This document shows, in pieces, positions 11,891-23,177 of a DNA stretch of 64,000 nucleotides. Every line of letters starts with the position of its first letter. Position 1 is the first letter of the stretch. The position numbers and the translations under genes are program-made. This DNA comes from Favolaschia claudopus (Eukaryota > Basidiomycota > Agaricomycetes > Agaricales > Mycenaceae): assembly GCA_037176885.1 (NCBI GenBank), contig JAWWNJ010000069.1, positions 992,001 to 1,056,000 of the forward strand, given 5' to 3'. Under the pieces are notes generated by a model that was not told the DNA's origin, searched no databases, and saw nothing but the letters and a program-made list of their open reading frames with translations.

Positions 11891-13180
11891 TCAAGCATTC
11901 TGCTTGACTGGCGCGTCTGATTGAGCAGGCGGGGAAAACGCGGCGAGCAAAGCTGCTGTCCATTGTGGATATACCGACGCTAATCGCGACATCTTTGCCT
12001 GCTCGATGTGTATGAATTCACCGCTCATGAGTCCCGCGGTAGGAGCCTCGGTGCAGACCATTCCCTCGTCGATGCCGTTGACAAGCCGACCGAAGACATT
12101 CTCCGTCGCTGTCAGGCTGCATCCACTGTCGGAAGGAAGAGAGATATTCCAGTCGGGGAAAGCCTTGAGAAGCTCAGCCTTGAGCCTCTTGATTGGCCGA
12201 TCGACGGCGTCGGTGTAGAAGGCGCTTCGGCCTGGAATAACAATCTTGTGAGAAGAAGCGGGAGAACCCTCCACGCGGTACGTACCTATTCCGCTGGAAA
12301 GAAACATAGCATCTGTGGGACATGTGTCCGCTCCTTTTCCGTGCATCTGGATGAACGCGCACGACTGCGACGGACACCCATCTTTAGCGTGCTGCCAGTC
12401 CCAAATGGTTTTGCTCGCCGAGAAAAAGGGTTCTGCCTGGACATAAGATTAGACTGATCATGAACAAGCGCCTATTGCAGGCTAGCCACTCACAGTATCA
12501 TGAGCGGGGTCCGTCTTATAATACACCGTTGAATTGGTCTTCGGCACCACACAATCCGACGGCACCAGGTTGGCATTACGAACGCGGCCTGCTATCAGCA
12601 AGCTACGGGCTCCAGCAAGCTCGAACAGCGCTCCGGCCTGCTCGGGCGTAAAGAGATCGTACGCGGGATGTGGTGCCGCGAGATGGATGTCGCGCGAGAC
12701 AGCAGCTTGGGTTGCTGGAACGACAAAAAGACCCCATCCTTTGTTATAGAATCCATCGACAGAGAACTTCTCTGAAGCTACGCAATATTGCGACCCCGTA
12801 GTGCCATTGAAGAGAGACACCTCATATATCGGCGCGATTGACTGCGGAAGAATCACAGAGGTGCAATTTCTGTCGACGGAGAGTAAGGATGCTATGAGTT
12901 CTTCCCACCCGTAGAGCTCTTCGGTAGAGGGCTGGGCAGCAGTGTAGCTTTCTTCTGAATAGTAGCCTGGTTCGGACACGGTGTACGTGTCGAAACAGGC
13001 AATGAGATCTTGGAAGCTGGAGGTAGCATTTTGTACACAACTGATCCGTTCAAGGGCAGTTGCTTTCGGTTCTAGTGACATCTGAGTGGAAGGTAGCCAG
13101 CCACCGACGCGGAGGAACCCCCACACATCATACAGCATGGGAGAGCGACAAGAGGACTCTATGACTCGGAGATTTGTCAT
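11891..13180 (-). CDS. unrecognised protein with conserved His/Arg motifs, possibly secreted
   Basis: Exons 12494-13180 and 11891-12436 give 410 aa. Striking motifs are HPAYDLFTPEQAGALFELAGARSLLIAGRVRNAN (about residue 174 onward), TDPAHDT at the exon junction, CPSQSCAFIQMHGKG and FLSSGIG, then LPSDSGCSLTATENVFGRL and GEFIHIEQ. The spread of His, Arg and Asp residues in short conserved blocks suggests a metal-dependent or phosphate-handling hydrolase. I recall similar uncharacterised fungal proteins but cannot name the family. Several Cys residues and NxT/NxS sites suggest secretion, although the N-terminus is not a clear signal peptide; an internal Met (MLYDVWGFL) could be the true start. 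It lies 142 bp downstream of, and on the same strand as, the carboxypeptidase. Confidence 0.6.
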
Positions 13181-13322
13181 ATTTTCTTGGTCATACTATT
13201 TCATTTTTCGGAGATCGTCGACGTGATACTTATGCTTTGAGAAATTCAACAAAAAGTACAAGCTGAATTTTCCAGGTGAGTGATACAAATACGTTGCGAT
13301 CCGAATGAACTCGTGCTCTGGA

Positions 13323-15537
13323 TCAGAAACTCGCTCCGGAGAGCCAACGCTGCACAATATCAAGGGCCTCTTTGGGTTTGTCGTAAGGAACCTGAAGAAT
13401 ATTGAACGCCTCTGTGAGTGACATAGCACTAAGCAGACAAGGCCACTGACCATATGCCCCGCCTCATCGATCGTGATGAACGTCAAGCCCTTAGCGCTTC
13501 GCGAAACACCCGCTCTTCCCTTCGTAAAATCGTTTCCAATAGCCCAAGGACGCAGAGGCTCCGCAGAAAATTCGGCTTGCCCGCTCCATTCAAGCGCACG
13601 GGTCCAGCGCTCATTGCCAACCCAGTTGCACGTCCAGTCGTACGTCCCGACATAAATCAAAGCACGGACACCGCGCTCGAGAAGCCCGCCGATATAATTT
13701 TGCGTGAGGCGGAAGCTGTCTAGCTGCGCACGGAATGCATATCCGACGTCGGAGGAGCAGGAAGTGAAGTTCAGGGGCACAGAGTCATCGACACCGAGCA
13801 TTTCGCGTACGTCCGGTCGGGATAGGTAGGACCGGATGTGTCTGTTGTTATATGAATCGAAATTGGTAGGATAGTTTATTTTAAAGGAAAACGTACGCGG
13901 TGACAGGGTAGCAGAGGTTGTCCCTCAAGCCCTCCTGGTCGCATGCCTTCGAGATATCATAGGGATTCCGTTCTGCGTATTGGGTATGTATGAGTTTGTT
14001 AATAAGACTAATGATATGCGCATTGCGCACCGGCTTTGAAATACGGAGTTCTGATCGCGGATTCGCAGAAGGTGGCTGCTGCTGCACAGTCGATTGCATC
14101 GAAAGTGTCCACACACGACTCTTTCAGCCGCTTTTCGCATCGCGGGATCTTTGATAACGGAGGTCAGAACTGGTATACATATACGAGCTCCGAAGAAGTA
14201 CAACACAACTCACCAATGACTTGATATAGACGCAATCCCTGTATCAACGAGCATGTTGAGCTATCTTCAGGTAACGAGTCGAATAAACCCTACGCAATGC
14301 TGAGGGCAGGAGGGACGGATGCCGCGGTACATTGCATGTCCCACGCGGACGACATTTGGTTGTAAAAATCTGTGATACCGTTGCCTACATGAAGAGTGAG
14401 TTTGGTCTTCTCAAAGCAACAGATAGCGTACCAATCATAACTGAAGTGAGATTAATCGGAGTGTAACCAGCAGCTGTGAGTTTAGCATTTTGATCATACA
14501 CCTCTGCAGCGAAAACGGGAACATAGCGGCCCTTTGATGCGTTAGAAAGGCTAGGCAGAAAAAGATCACTCCAACGCACGCCGTAGGATTCGCCTGCGAT
14601 GTGGAAACCGCGCCCTTTGAACTTGGAGAAATGTTCGAAGAAGACAAATACGAAGGCAGCAATATCTTTGGCGCCTTCCTCAGTCGTAGACTAGAGCGCA
14701 AATGGGTAGAGCTAGCAATATAGAACCAAGGCCTCCGTACCACAGTCTCGCCGTAGTCAGCGTATGAGAAGCCAACTCCAATAGGCTGGTCAACGAAGAA
14801 GATGTTTGCGTTGGTGTTCCAGCTCTCGGGATGAAACGAGGTCCCGTTATCGTCCTTTTCAATCGTCTTAGTTTCATCGTCTGAAATAACACTGACGGAA
14901 CCTACTGATATGCGACAGGGACCTATTGCATATTACAGACATTTTGAGCAACTGCTGAGTTCTGTGTGTGATTATGAACGCACCTAGTTCCATGAAGAGA
15001 CCCAAGCTTGAGCTGCATCCCGGACCTGATCATGATTCAAGACTGGTCGAAGTACAGAACGTCTATCGCACTCACCGCCATTAGTCCAGAAAATTACATC
15101 GTCCGTGTCGGGATCATTTCTACTCTCGAAAAAGTAGAAGAATATGTGGCGGGCCTCTATATCAATATATCCAGTGTATGCCCTAGATTATCCAAAGAAT
15201 TGTGAGCGACGACCGCATCGGAGGCGTTTGAGCAGTAAGCACTACTTTACGGTATCGTCGCAAAATGCAGTTTTCTTGATGCGGACCGCATAGTTCGGAA
15301 ACACAGGGTGGCTCAACACGCTGAACGTGGTCTCGGAAAGCGCGTTCAAGTCCTCCATGGGCGTAAAGAGGCCGTCATCGTACGCGGAGTACCTGCAAGT
15401 CGTGTGCACCGTGAGCGCGCTGTTTGGTACGATGATTTCGTTCCGTCGTACTGGGATGATCCAGTCTGGCTTAGAATCGTTTGGGACGCTCTAGAGAGCG
15501 TGAAGAACAGCTGCAGAGCAAGGGTAGCCCACAGCAT
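13323..15537 (-). CDS. secreted serine carboxypeptidase (peptidase family S10)
   Basis: Thirteen exons keep frame to give 514 aa: 15452-15537, 15246-15392, 15076-15182, 14984-15025, 14741-14922, 14580-14690, 14432-14531, 14294-14384, 14214-14238, 14031-14148, 13897-13972, 13451-13841, 13323-13391. Residues 1-19 are a signal peptide (MLWATLALQLFFTLS). S10 landmarks in order are AVRIKKTAFCDDTVKAYTGY, FYFFESR, WTNGGPGCSSS (oxyanion region), ELGPCRI, NIFFVDQPIGVGFSYAD, GESYGGRYVPVFAAEVYDQN (nucleophile Ser), VGTYDWTCNWVGNERW (catalytic Asp) and DEAGHMVPYDKPKEAL (catalytic His). The triad is complete, so an active enzyme removing C-terminal residues from peptides in vacuole or outside the cell is expected. 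The 59-nt first intron is preferred because it links the signal peptide frame to the mature domain. Exon 9 is only 25 nt. Confidence 0.9.
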
Positions 15538-15970
15538 TTTGGGTGGACGAGGAAGGTGAGAAAGATACGCAAGCGTTTCACGGTGACGGGCCGAAATAGT
15601 CCGCGGGCCGGAAATGATCAGACGGAGTATTTTATCTGATAAAGGTACTACAGTTCTAATTCGATGAGAACTAATATGGAGAATACGAAAGATTGGGTAG
15701 TAAGTTTCTACGAAGCGCGGAGGTAGTGGTATCATCCATCGGATGAGTCCAGGGAATCCGAGTCGCTGGGATTCGCAAACAAACTCTGAGCAAACAATCG
15801 GTGAACCTCTTGTTGTGGCATGAGGTCCGGATCGTCTGCAAATCGTTAGTCGTAGTACCAACTGGCTGAAACGCAATACTGACTGGGGTCAAATTTCAAC
15901 CCAGGAATTGGATGACATTTCAGGCATGGACAACGACTGCTTCAGAATTCAGCGCCATGGCACGGTCCCG
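15538..15970. other. intergenic, 433 bp
   Basis: This is the 5' flank of the carboxypeptidase and 3' flank of the acidic orphan gene, both on the minus strand. No motif, repeat or RNA gene is seen. Confidence 0.5.
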
Positions 15971-17011
15971 TCAGATAATCCCGCTCAAGACGTACTTTTC
16001 AGTCCTATCCCTTTCGTCGTAATCAAATAGATCAGCATGCCCTAGCATCTCTGCGTCGTTTTCGGGGCGAGATAGAACCGACCCTGCGGGTGGAGTTGCG
16101 TCTGTAAATTCTAGTGGTGGTTGTAACTCAACGAGTAACGGCGGAAACGAAGACATACCAGAGTTGAGATATGGCTTGGTATTTGCGGACAATCTTGCGT
16201 CCTGCTCCCGATCGCCAACGATCGATGATGAAGCCTTCGGTGTGTGCGCACGGTGTCCTGTACTAGATCCCAAATGACTATTGCTCGCATCGTCGTCTGA
16301 ACCGACATGATGGGATACTCGAGTGCTCTTGGTATTCATATCGAGATCCATTAACTTGACTACGGAGAATCAGTCAGGCTAGTCAGGGTCGAGAATATAA
16401 CGTCTTCTTACACAGCTCATCCAAGCCTTCAGATAAGTCATGCCAATTAGAAGCTTCGGAAGGCTGGTAAAATGCATCGTCGTCGTCAAGAGGATCGAAA
16501 GAGCCGTCGAGCTTAGCCCTCGCTACGCTCTCCGCATGTTTTGCTTGCGAAGCTTCTCGCTGCTGCCCTTCGTCTGCTAGACGATCCAAGATAGATTTTA
16601 TGCAAGCGTCTATTTCGACAGAGAGAGAAGAACGTTGTTTGCCCGCCGATTTTGAAGGGGGTGGATCGGAATCTTCCTCTGAATCCGAGTCGCCATCGAA
16701 GCCATCGGAAATACGGGGGGCAGTTGGTGAGGCGGGGCTTGGGCGAAGTTTTTTAGTTGGAGAATCCAAAGTATCGCCCTTACGCTTCAAGTAAGTGGAT
16801 GGAAGAAATCTTTCGAGTTCTTCATTCAATTCATCCAGAGAAGGCACATAGAAGGACGAAGGTCCAGGAAACTGAGGGTCCGAGACCTCCTGCGCTTGCA
16901 CCGGCGGCATCTGCACGTCTCGGATTCCCCAAACATCTATGAGAAGGAAGTTAACCACTTTCTCCGTAATGCAAGAACATGAGCACCGCTGCTATCGGAG
17001 ACATCTTCCAT
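15971..17011 (-). CDS. acidic, mostly disordered protein of unknown function
   Basis: Exons 16987-17011, 16412-16936, 16159-16359 and 15971-16101 give 293 aa. The start is fixed by an in-frame TAA just upstream of the ATG at 17011; the first exon codes only MEDVSDSS. Features are a conserved-looking segment SSFYVPSLDELNEELERFLPSTYLKRKG (residues about 35-60), a basic KKLRPSP motif, an acidic Ser run (DGDSDSEEDSDPPPSKS), and a helix VEIDACIKSILDRLADEG. The 57-nt last intron is a multiple of three, so its retention would also leave an open frame. Composition suggests a nuclear protein. I do not recognise the family. Confidence 0.6.
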
Positions 17012-17569
17012 CTCTTAGATGTTGTCTGGGAAGGACTTCGCGGAACTTGTGTGCTAGAATTACTCAGTATGCGGCGTAGATGCAACTTCGGGGACGAATT
17101 AACTGAAGAACGAATGGCACGGTCGAATACAAGTGGCACGTCGAACTATGCAGACAACAGCCCTTCTTCAAGAGGAAGGCGCGCGCAATAGTTCAATTGC
17201 GGGAGTCACTCGTTGGGAACGTGGTGGAGGAAGACAAAGAGCTGTGAGGCGTGACTTTGTGCCAGCTATTGATTGCAACAAAATGATGCGTTGAAGCTGT
17301 TCATCCCAAGTCGGCCATCTTTGAGCACCTCTTGAGAGGTCTTTAAACACTGTATGATGTTCAGCGTGGAGTCCGCCAAGCCCACCAAACAAAATAAAAT
17401 CTGGAAAGACGGGTGCCTAACGGCTCACGTCTCCAATGACATTTTCCGGTTGAATTCGGCGGTCGTCGGTTGAAACACAGAAATCCAGACCATGCACAAC
17501 CAGACGAGTGTAGAAAATTGAGCATGGGAGATATAACGTTTATCTACCCCTAATTTCTAAACAAAAATG
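17012..17569. other. 558 bp without an assigned gene
   Basis: A minus-strand frame at 17168-17392 (RWPTWDEQLQRIILLQSIAGTKSRLTALCLPPPR) has protein-like composition. It lacks an ATG, and I could not splice it to a start or to the downstream gene. It may be an exon of an unmapped gene or a remnant. Confidence 0.35.
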
Positions 17570-19566
17570 TCACGTTAAAATCCTCTCCAACAAATCCCTC
17601 AACCTCCCAATCTCCTCCCCCCGTTGAGGCCGAGGCGGAACAGCATTATCCGAATCCGGAAACTCAACTCCAGCCTTGGCCATATACCCAGCATGATAAA
17701 ACTTGGGCACCGCACTATTAGGCGCGACACTACCATCGCTCACAAGTAAAATTTCCGCCGGGTCGTCCGGGTGCCGCTCCCAAACGACGGAATTGCCGAT
17801 CCCGACACGACAAATACGCTCGTTGCAGTTGAAGATGGATTTGACATCTTCGTGCGTTCGTGCATCGACGATAGGATCCGGAGTCCCGGGAAGGAGTAAA
17901 CCTGGGCGGGGGAAGAGGATGTGCACGTCCGTTAGCTTTGGAAATTTTGAAAACTGCTCTAAAAGTTGAGGCGAAATCGGCTGCGACAGGGTTAGACATG
18001 TAAAGAGAAGGAAGGACGCGATCTATCACATACCTCTTCAGGCCCATAATATTTCCAATTCCACTCGAAGCCGAATTGTTTCAGCATGTCTGGGTTGCAA
18101 ATGTCGAGAACTAGCTTCGCGTCGCCGTGATTCAGAGGGCCAAAGCCCACACGTAGGCTTTGCATTTTCTGAAACGTTGCTCGCAGCGCGTCCCGCCACC
18201 CGATAGATTGAGGGTGCAAGTTGTCAGGATCCAATACTTTTTGAACAGCCGAGGGGAGAGCAATCAGAACCTTCTCGTCCACCCACAAATCACGCAGCTT
18301 CGGCAAAAATCCGCTGGAGATCGAACCCAAAAATCGCGGTACGAAGCCAACATAATGTCGACCTGGGCGGTCCCATCGATTATGATTATCTTCGTTGTTC
18401 CAGAAATGTCTGCTTGTGTTTCGGGTATTATCTTTGATCTCCAATCGCGATAGAATGGGGAACTCCGAGGGAGAGAGAGCCTCGAAGAGCTCGATGGCTT
18501 CGTACGCCATCCAGAAAATACTGACATTCGCGTGAAAGCGTTCAGCACAGAAGATAGGGAGTACTTGACAGACCCACCTATGCCGAACATCTATAGTCAA
18601 TTCTGTCAAGAGATGACAGTGTACCATATTCATCGGACCTGTCTGCGCGCCGGACAAAGTTTTGTCACAGACCACCAGGTCGAGACGCGTCACAGAAGGA
18701 AAGCCCAGGAACGGGAAGGTAAAAGCGGGAGAAGCACCCATTGCCGGAGATCCTCCGCCATCCCAATCCCACACGCCCTCCGTGATATCGATTGTCAGGT
18801 GCTCGAGGGCCTGATAGGAAGAAAACCAATCATCACATTCTACTAGAAGGAAAAAAGATCGATTGATGCGTCTCAGCTCGAGCGAAGACAGTGTTGGGCC
18901 GATGATTGACAAAAATGGATCCAGGCTATGAGATCGGGCGTCAATTTGCTTGCGACGAAAATACGAATAACCCCTCACGTACTCCCAGATTTCTGCATCG
19001 TAGACGGCACTCAGATTCCCATGGCCAGCCGCAGCCGGTATTTCCCTTTCCCGCGAACGCAGCGCGCAGTCAACAGCCAAAGTACGAAACCTCTCCAGAT
19101 GCCGCAATGCCTCCGCATGTTCACCACTCAACGGCCAACTCACACCTGGATAGGTGTGATAATCCAACGATTCGAGATTTCTCAGCCCTCGGAAGAAGCT
19201 GGGAAGTCTCTCATGCAGCTGCCACACGTCCAAGTCCCAGTCTTTTGGGGGCGGCGGCGGCTCCCTGCGTCGTCTGCGATTTTGCGGAGGAGGGGGATGC
19301 TCGCGTTCGATGCAAACGACCAGGTGTCGGATGGATTTCGCCAGCGCTTGATGGTTCGGATCTTCATGGAGCAGGTAGTCGACAACTTGCTGCGATACAG
19401 CGCAGGTTTGGGCGTCCCACGCATCGAGACAGATAGGGAGTTGCCATAGCCGGACAAGGGCGAAGGGGAATAGCTCGTGCGATTTGGGGAGAGCGTCCAG
19501 AACTATGTAGATCGTCTTGGTGTCCGATATGAAGCAGAGAATGGAGGAGAATACGTCCGCATTCAT
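17570..19566 (-). CDS. F-box/LRR-like protein
   Basis: Exons 18034-19566 and 17570-17980 (53-nt intron, phase 0) give 647 aa. The start ATG at 19566 opens MNADVFSSILCFISDTKTIYIVLDALPKSHELFPFALVRLWQLP. This is the minimal F-box-like N-terminus seen in many agaricomycete proteins in which the canonical LP..LL..I core has eroded. Leu/His-rich irregular repeats follow, for example IRHLVVCIE, LRNLESLDYHTYPGVSWPL, LEHLTIDITEGVWDWDG and LTELTIDVR, typical of the LRR-like substrate region. A polyPro/Arg linker (PPPPQNRRRRREPPPPPKDW) interrupts it near residue 110. An SCF adaptor role is inferred from family resemblance only; the weak F-box means Skp1 binding is uncertain. Confidence 0.7.
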
Positions 19567-20578
19567 GATGAATTGGGACAAGGGCGCGTACCACACAGCC
19601 AAACAAAATCGATAACAGATTCAGAGATATAATCACATGCTTCGAGTTGTGTTCGTCTCTGTGCGAAGTTGCAGTGTTGAGCAGGCTTGAGTCAGAAGGA
19701 AAGGCCTGGAACCAGTAATCTGAGAGACATTGGCATCGAGCCGATCTCCCCACCCGTTTTTATCCGTGAGTTTGGTGCGTGCAACACAAAGTTCAAGCGA
19801 AACCCGTTTTTGTTCTTCTTCGAATCTTCACTGCCTGTTTGACGATGTTCAGAAAGCTTTCATTCAATAATTCATGGCGACAAAAATACCAGCTCACACG
19901 GACGTTCGTCGCTCGACGGGAATGAGGCTAGCGCTGATTGAAGAAGGAAAAGATCGGAGTTGCAAAGCATCAGAAATCGACGATTTTGTGGTCAGTCCTT
20001 CCGCATGGAAAATATTGGGAGAATTGGGATTGATCTTGGAGTGAGCTGGAGCCTGCCAGAGCGAGCCTGCCCGGGCCCGACTAATAAATTATAGAGCTTC
20101 AAGTTGACGACAGGTGCGTAGAGTCCAAGCTAGCGGGATCAATACTGGACCTTAAGATCAAGCCGAGGCCTTGGCGCCTTGGCTAGGATAAAGCCAGCTT
20201 GTTCGATTCAGAGGTGCAGAGCTGGAAGCCGATGGGGGAGAGAAAGAGTACGATGTTGTTCCTTGTTTGTGTCTCCGCGAAACGAACATCTGTCACGCGG
20301 ACCACACGTGCTGATCGGACTCTCCCGGCGGCTAGTTCCGGCTTTCCCATGGTTGAACCCTTTTCCTTGTTCGTCCTTGTAACTTGTTGAGAGGTCGCAT
20401 GTCATTCTTTTCCTTTTGCCCTGCTGAGCGCTGAACATTGTCCGAAAATATGGTGCACACAAATAAGTACTGGATGGCGGCCACACAGGAAATTCATACT
20501 AGCTGCCAGCTTGATGGTTCAATTCACGAAAGATTTGAGTGACCGAGGCAACCAGTACACTGGGTTACGCTGAGACAA
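19567..20578. other. intergenic, 1.0 kb
   Basis: This is the 5' flank of the F-box/LRR-like gene and the leader of the tRNA-like array. Open frames up to 129 codons lack motifs. I see no repeats. Confidence 0.45.
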
Positions 20579-20667
20579 GCACTGGATGTGTACGGTACAC
20601 ACGCCTTAGACATATTCTTGCCAAATTTGTTCCAACAGCGCATCGGGGTTCGACTCCCCACCAGTGC
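20579..20667 (+). ncRNA. tRNA-like Pol III unit 1 of the plus-strand array
   Basis: The 89 nt begin GCACTGG and end CCAGTGC, a perfect 7-bp acceptor-like stem. A D-arm-like hairpin GTGTACGGTACAC follows at +10. The T-arm-like GGGGTTCGACTCCCC lies just before the 3' stem and contains a perfect B box (GGTTCGACTCC). A T6 run at 20691-20696 starts 24 nt downstream, as expected of a Pol III terminator. The central arm is long and lacks a clean anticodon loop, and its stem is weaker here than in the other copies. Confidence 0.6.
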
Positions 20668-20816
20668 CTTTCCAATGGCTCCCAGAAACCTTTTTTATTT
20701 TTTTTTTTGGCTAATCATACGGCATTTCATACACTTCAACTTCGCACTGGCATTCAACGCCCCTCTCCCAATTAATTTATACATATATTGGTTCCTCTGC
20801 ATCCTCCTCTTCCGCA

Positions 20817-20914
20817 GCACTGGAAGTGTACGGTACACTCGCCTCAGAAATCCCAGACATATTTTCCATCGACTCGAATTCAAGGCGAAATGGGGTTCGA
20901 CTCCTCACCAGTGC
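20817..20914 (+). ncRNA. tRNA-like Pol III unit 2 of the plus-strand array
   Basis: This copy has the same layout as unit 1: 7-bp terminal stem GCACTGG/CCAGTGC, hairpin GTGTACGGTACAC, and B box GGTTCGACTCC. The central arm is closed by a 6-bp stem TCGCCT/AGGCGA around a 38-nt loop. A T5 run starts at 20939, 25 nt after the end. If the loop held an intron, CAG could be read as an anticodon, but the spacing is not convincing. Confidence 0.6.
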
Positions 20915-21040
20915 ATAAGTGTGTGGTTGAAGCACATCTTTTTAGCGAATCATACAGCACTTCGACTTCACAATGGCATTCAACGCCCATCTCCCGGTCA
21001 ATTTAAATATATTAGTTCCTCTGCATCCTCCTCTTCCACA

Positions 21041-21138
21041 GCACTGGAAGTGTACGGTACACTTGTCTTGACTGTTAATAGAGGATATCTGGATCTTGTG
21101 CTTGTTGAGGCGATAGGGGTTCGACTCCCCACCAGTGC
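21041..21138 (+). ncRNA. tRNA-like Pol III unit 3 of the plus-strand array
   Basis: The terminal stem, D-like hairpin and B box match units 1 and 2. The central arm stem TTGTCT/AGGCGA keeps pairing through two G-U pairs relative to unit 2, a compensatory-type change. The only nearby terminator is a T4 run at 21161, 23 nt downstream, with T5 later. Confidence 0.55.
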
Positions 21139-21164
21139 GTGATGGTAGACCGTTGTTTCGTTTT

Positions 21165-21596
21165 ATGTTGCATTTTCCATTTTTCTCCAAACCCTCTTAG
21201 ACTTGAAATAAAACTCGAAGTTCAGTAACATGACATTTTCGTTTTTACTAACTACAATAACCGCGATTAGAATTACACAGACTAGCGTAAGTATTATGGC
21301 TATAGCTATAGCTATGAGAGAACGGGGACGTATACGTGTATATGTATGTAGACAGCAAACCAACGAGCGAGCGAGTTTACAGCGATGAGAACAGAACATA
21401 GCAGGGCAAACGAGCGATGTGACAGCGATGAGAGCAGGGCAAAGGAGCGGGCGAGCGAGCAGAGCAAAATCTAGCAAGTAAGTAACAAGAACGAACGAAC
21501 GACAAGAATGGTGGGGTCGGTGGCAGTAACAGCAATACGAAATCTCTAGTCTAGAGTGCAGCAAAGGCAAAGTGAGTCGTAGTAGCGAGATAGAAA
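21165..21596. other. 3' flank of the Ser/Pro-rich gene, GAGC-rich
   Basis: Imperfect repeats of GAGCGAGCGAGT and GAACGAACGA type occur at about 21360-21510. A similar GAGCG/AACGAGT-rich 3' flank is found after the paralogous gene at 47230-47345. No gene is seen. Confidence 0.5.
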
Positions 21597-23177
21597 TCAC
21601 ACCCCCATCCCAATCCCCTCCCCCACACTCACTGACCGCCCCAACCCCAACCCCAACACTTGCTTCTGCCCCTGCCCCGCCTTCACCTTCCCCCCACCCA
21701 CTACACCCTTCACTGACCCAGTCATCGTAGTCAGAGGCAAAGGAAACGGCGACCCCGGCCTCCTCGCTTTCTTCCCCTTAACGAACGAGGAGGAATAGGT
21801 AGAGAGCGGATACGTGCGTGCGGTCGGGGCGCGGGTGAGGGTCGGGCGGTTGGATTTGGTAGTCGGCGAGGGAGGAGCGGTCGAGTGGGAGGGAGCGGGG
21901 AATGTGGGGTTGGCGGACGTAGTGAGAGGAGAGTGTGGGGGAGAGTGCGGGGGAGTAGACCGCGCCTGCGACTTCATCGTAACCGTCGACGACGACGAAG
22001 GGAAAGCCCGCGCGGAGGGAAGGCATGAGGGGCGGCGCGGGATCGGGGTGGAGGCGCGGGGTGGTGAAAAGCTGCTGCGGTTTCTGGTGGTGTTGGTGCT
22101 TTTGGATGACGGGGAGGACGAGATGGGCGGTTCGTCATCGTCATCATCGTCCCAACCCGAACTCTCCTCCAGGTACACGCCCGAATCATCCACCCTCTTC
22201 CCTCCTTCTCCTTCGCCCTCAAGCTCTACCTCGACCTCGACCTCCTCGATCCCCCCACTCAACCTTGTAGCACGGAGTCCCTGCCCCGGGCGCCGCATGC
22301 TCGTTCTGGGGCTGCCGCTGCCCACCCCACGCGCGCGTGTGCGGCGCGAACACGGGGATCCCGACGCCGCCGACGGGGACATGGACATGGGGAGGACTTC
22401 ACACGAACGATGCACGACGCGGACGGCGCCTTTCGCAAAGGGGTCGAAGTCGCAGCCGGGCGCGGCGAATGGGTAGTTGTCGTTGCCGATGTAAGCCGAT
22501 GCGGTGAGGATAGAGCATTCGGATGACTCGGAGGCGCAGGCGGAGGAGAAGCAGGAGATGGTGGGCGAAGGCGGGGAGACGTGTGATACGTCGGAGGTGC
22601 AGCCGCAGGCGGATTCGGAATTCGCGTTGTTGTTTGCGAAGGGGATGGAGTAGGGAGGTGCGTAGGTGAGTGGTGAGTAGGATGAGGATGAGGCAGACGC
22701 AGATGACGTGGTGCTGCTTCTGCTATTCCTCAGAGCAGCACTGTGCTCAGCATCCGACATCGACAGCCCCAGCGACAACGCCAACGACGACCGCTGCACG
22801 GCGGCGGCCGCAGAGGAAGCCTTCGGCTTGCGCCGCCGCCGCACGACGAGCTTCTTGAACTTCGCGAGGAGGAAGCGCACGCGGGCGGAGGTGGAGGTGG
22901 AGGCGTGGAGCTGGGCTTGGAGCTGGAGGTTCTGGGCGGACTTTTTGCGGTTGAGGGTCATGGAGGGGACGGATGTGCGGAGGGTGAGGGCTAGGGGTGG
23001 GGCGGGGCTCGGATCGTCTGGGTCGATGGCGGCTGTGACGAGGGCGCGGAAGTCGGAGAGGGAGAAGGGCGGGAGGCGGGCGGGCGGGGTGGTCACCGAC
23101 ACCGACGACGACGAGGACGAAGATGAGGGGGACGGGGGCAACGACGACGACGAGGGGGCGTGGTCGAGGCGGGACAT
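21597..23177 (-). CDS. Ser/Pro-rich low-complexity protein, paralogue 1
   Basis: A single exon of 526 aa starts at the ATG at 23177 (MSRLDHAPSSSS). The N-terminus holds LPPFSLSDFRALVTAAIDPDDP (about residues 33-55), then ARVRFLLAKFKKLVVRRRRKPK (about residues 100-121). Both blocks recur in the protein encoded at 47532-48749 (PPFSLVEFGNLVSAALESPDP and SRVRQMLQKFKKRASSLVKR). The rest is Ser, Pro and Thr with acidic (EVEVEVELEGEGEG, DDDDDDE) and Cys-containing patches, presumably disordered. The basic KFKK-RRRRK block could be a nuclear-localisation or membrane-binding signal. The function is unknown. Local GC is very high, so many opposite-strand frames here are shadows. Confidence 0.7.
   Translation of the reverse strand: MSRLDHAPSSSSLPPSPSSSSSSSSVSVTTPPARLPPFSLSDFRALVTAAIDPDDPSPAPPLALTLRTSVPSMTLNRKKSAQNLQLQAQLHASTSTSARVRFLLAKFKKLVVRRRRKPKASSAAAAVQRSSLALSLGLSMSDAEHSAALRNSRSSTTSSASASSSSYSPLTYAPPYSIPFANNNANSESACGCTSDVSHVSPPSPTISCFSSACASESSECSILTASAYIGNDNYPFAAPGCDFDPFAKGAVRVVHRSCEVLPMSMSPSAASGSPCSRRTRARGVGSGSPRTSMRRPGQGLRATRLSGGIEEVEVEVELEGEGEGGKRVDDSGVYLEESSGWDDDDDDEPPISSSPSSKSTNTTRNRSSFSPPRASTPIPRRPSCLPSARAFPSSSSTVTMKSQARSTPPHSPPHSPLTTSANPTFPAPSHSTAPPSPTTKSNRPTLTRAPTARTYPLSTYSSSFVKGKKARRPGSPFPLPLTTMTGSVKGVVGGGKVKAGQGQKQVLGLGLGRSVSVGEGIGMGV

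Larger units (their letters stand above)
20579..21164 (+). repeat. tandem array of three units of about 230 bp carrying the tRNA-like RNAs
   Basis: Spacer as well as RNA is repeated. The spacer text after unit 1 (near 20716) and after unit 2 (near 20948) shares TTCAACGCCC and TCTGCATCCTCCTCTTCC. Unit starts are 20579, 20817 and 21041. The array therefore arose by tandem duplication of a whole locus, not by independent insertion. Confidence 0.75.

Noticed and set aside
12253..12300. An extra 41-nt intron inside exon 2 of the unrecognised protein at 11891-13180
   Set aside because: GT and AG sites exist, but removal breaks the frame that otherwise continues with conserved-looking sequence.
20579..21138. 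Calling the plus-strand tRNA-like units tRNA-Leu (CAG or TAG) genes with introns
   Set aside because: Possible anticodons can be picked, but the variable arm, U33 position and anticodon stem do not fit a leucine tRNA and differ between copies, so no isotype is assigned.
21778..22994. Long plus-strand open frames opposite the Ser/Pro-rich gene
   Set aside because: They are shadows of a GC-rich, low-complexity minus-strand frame; the minus frame has the conserved paralogous blocks.
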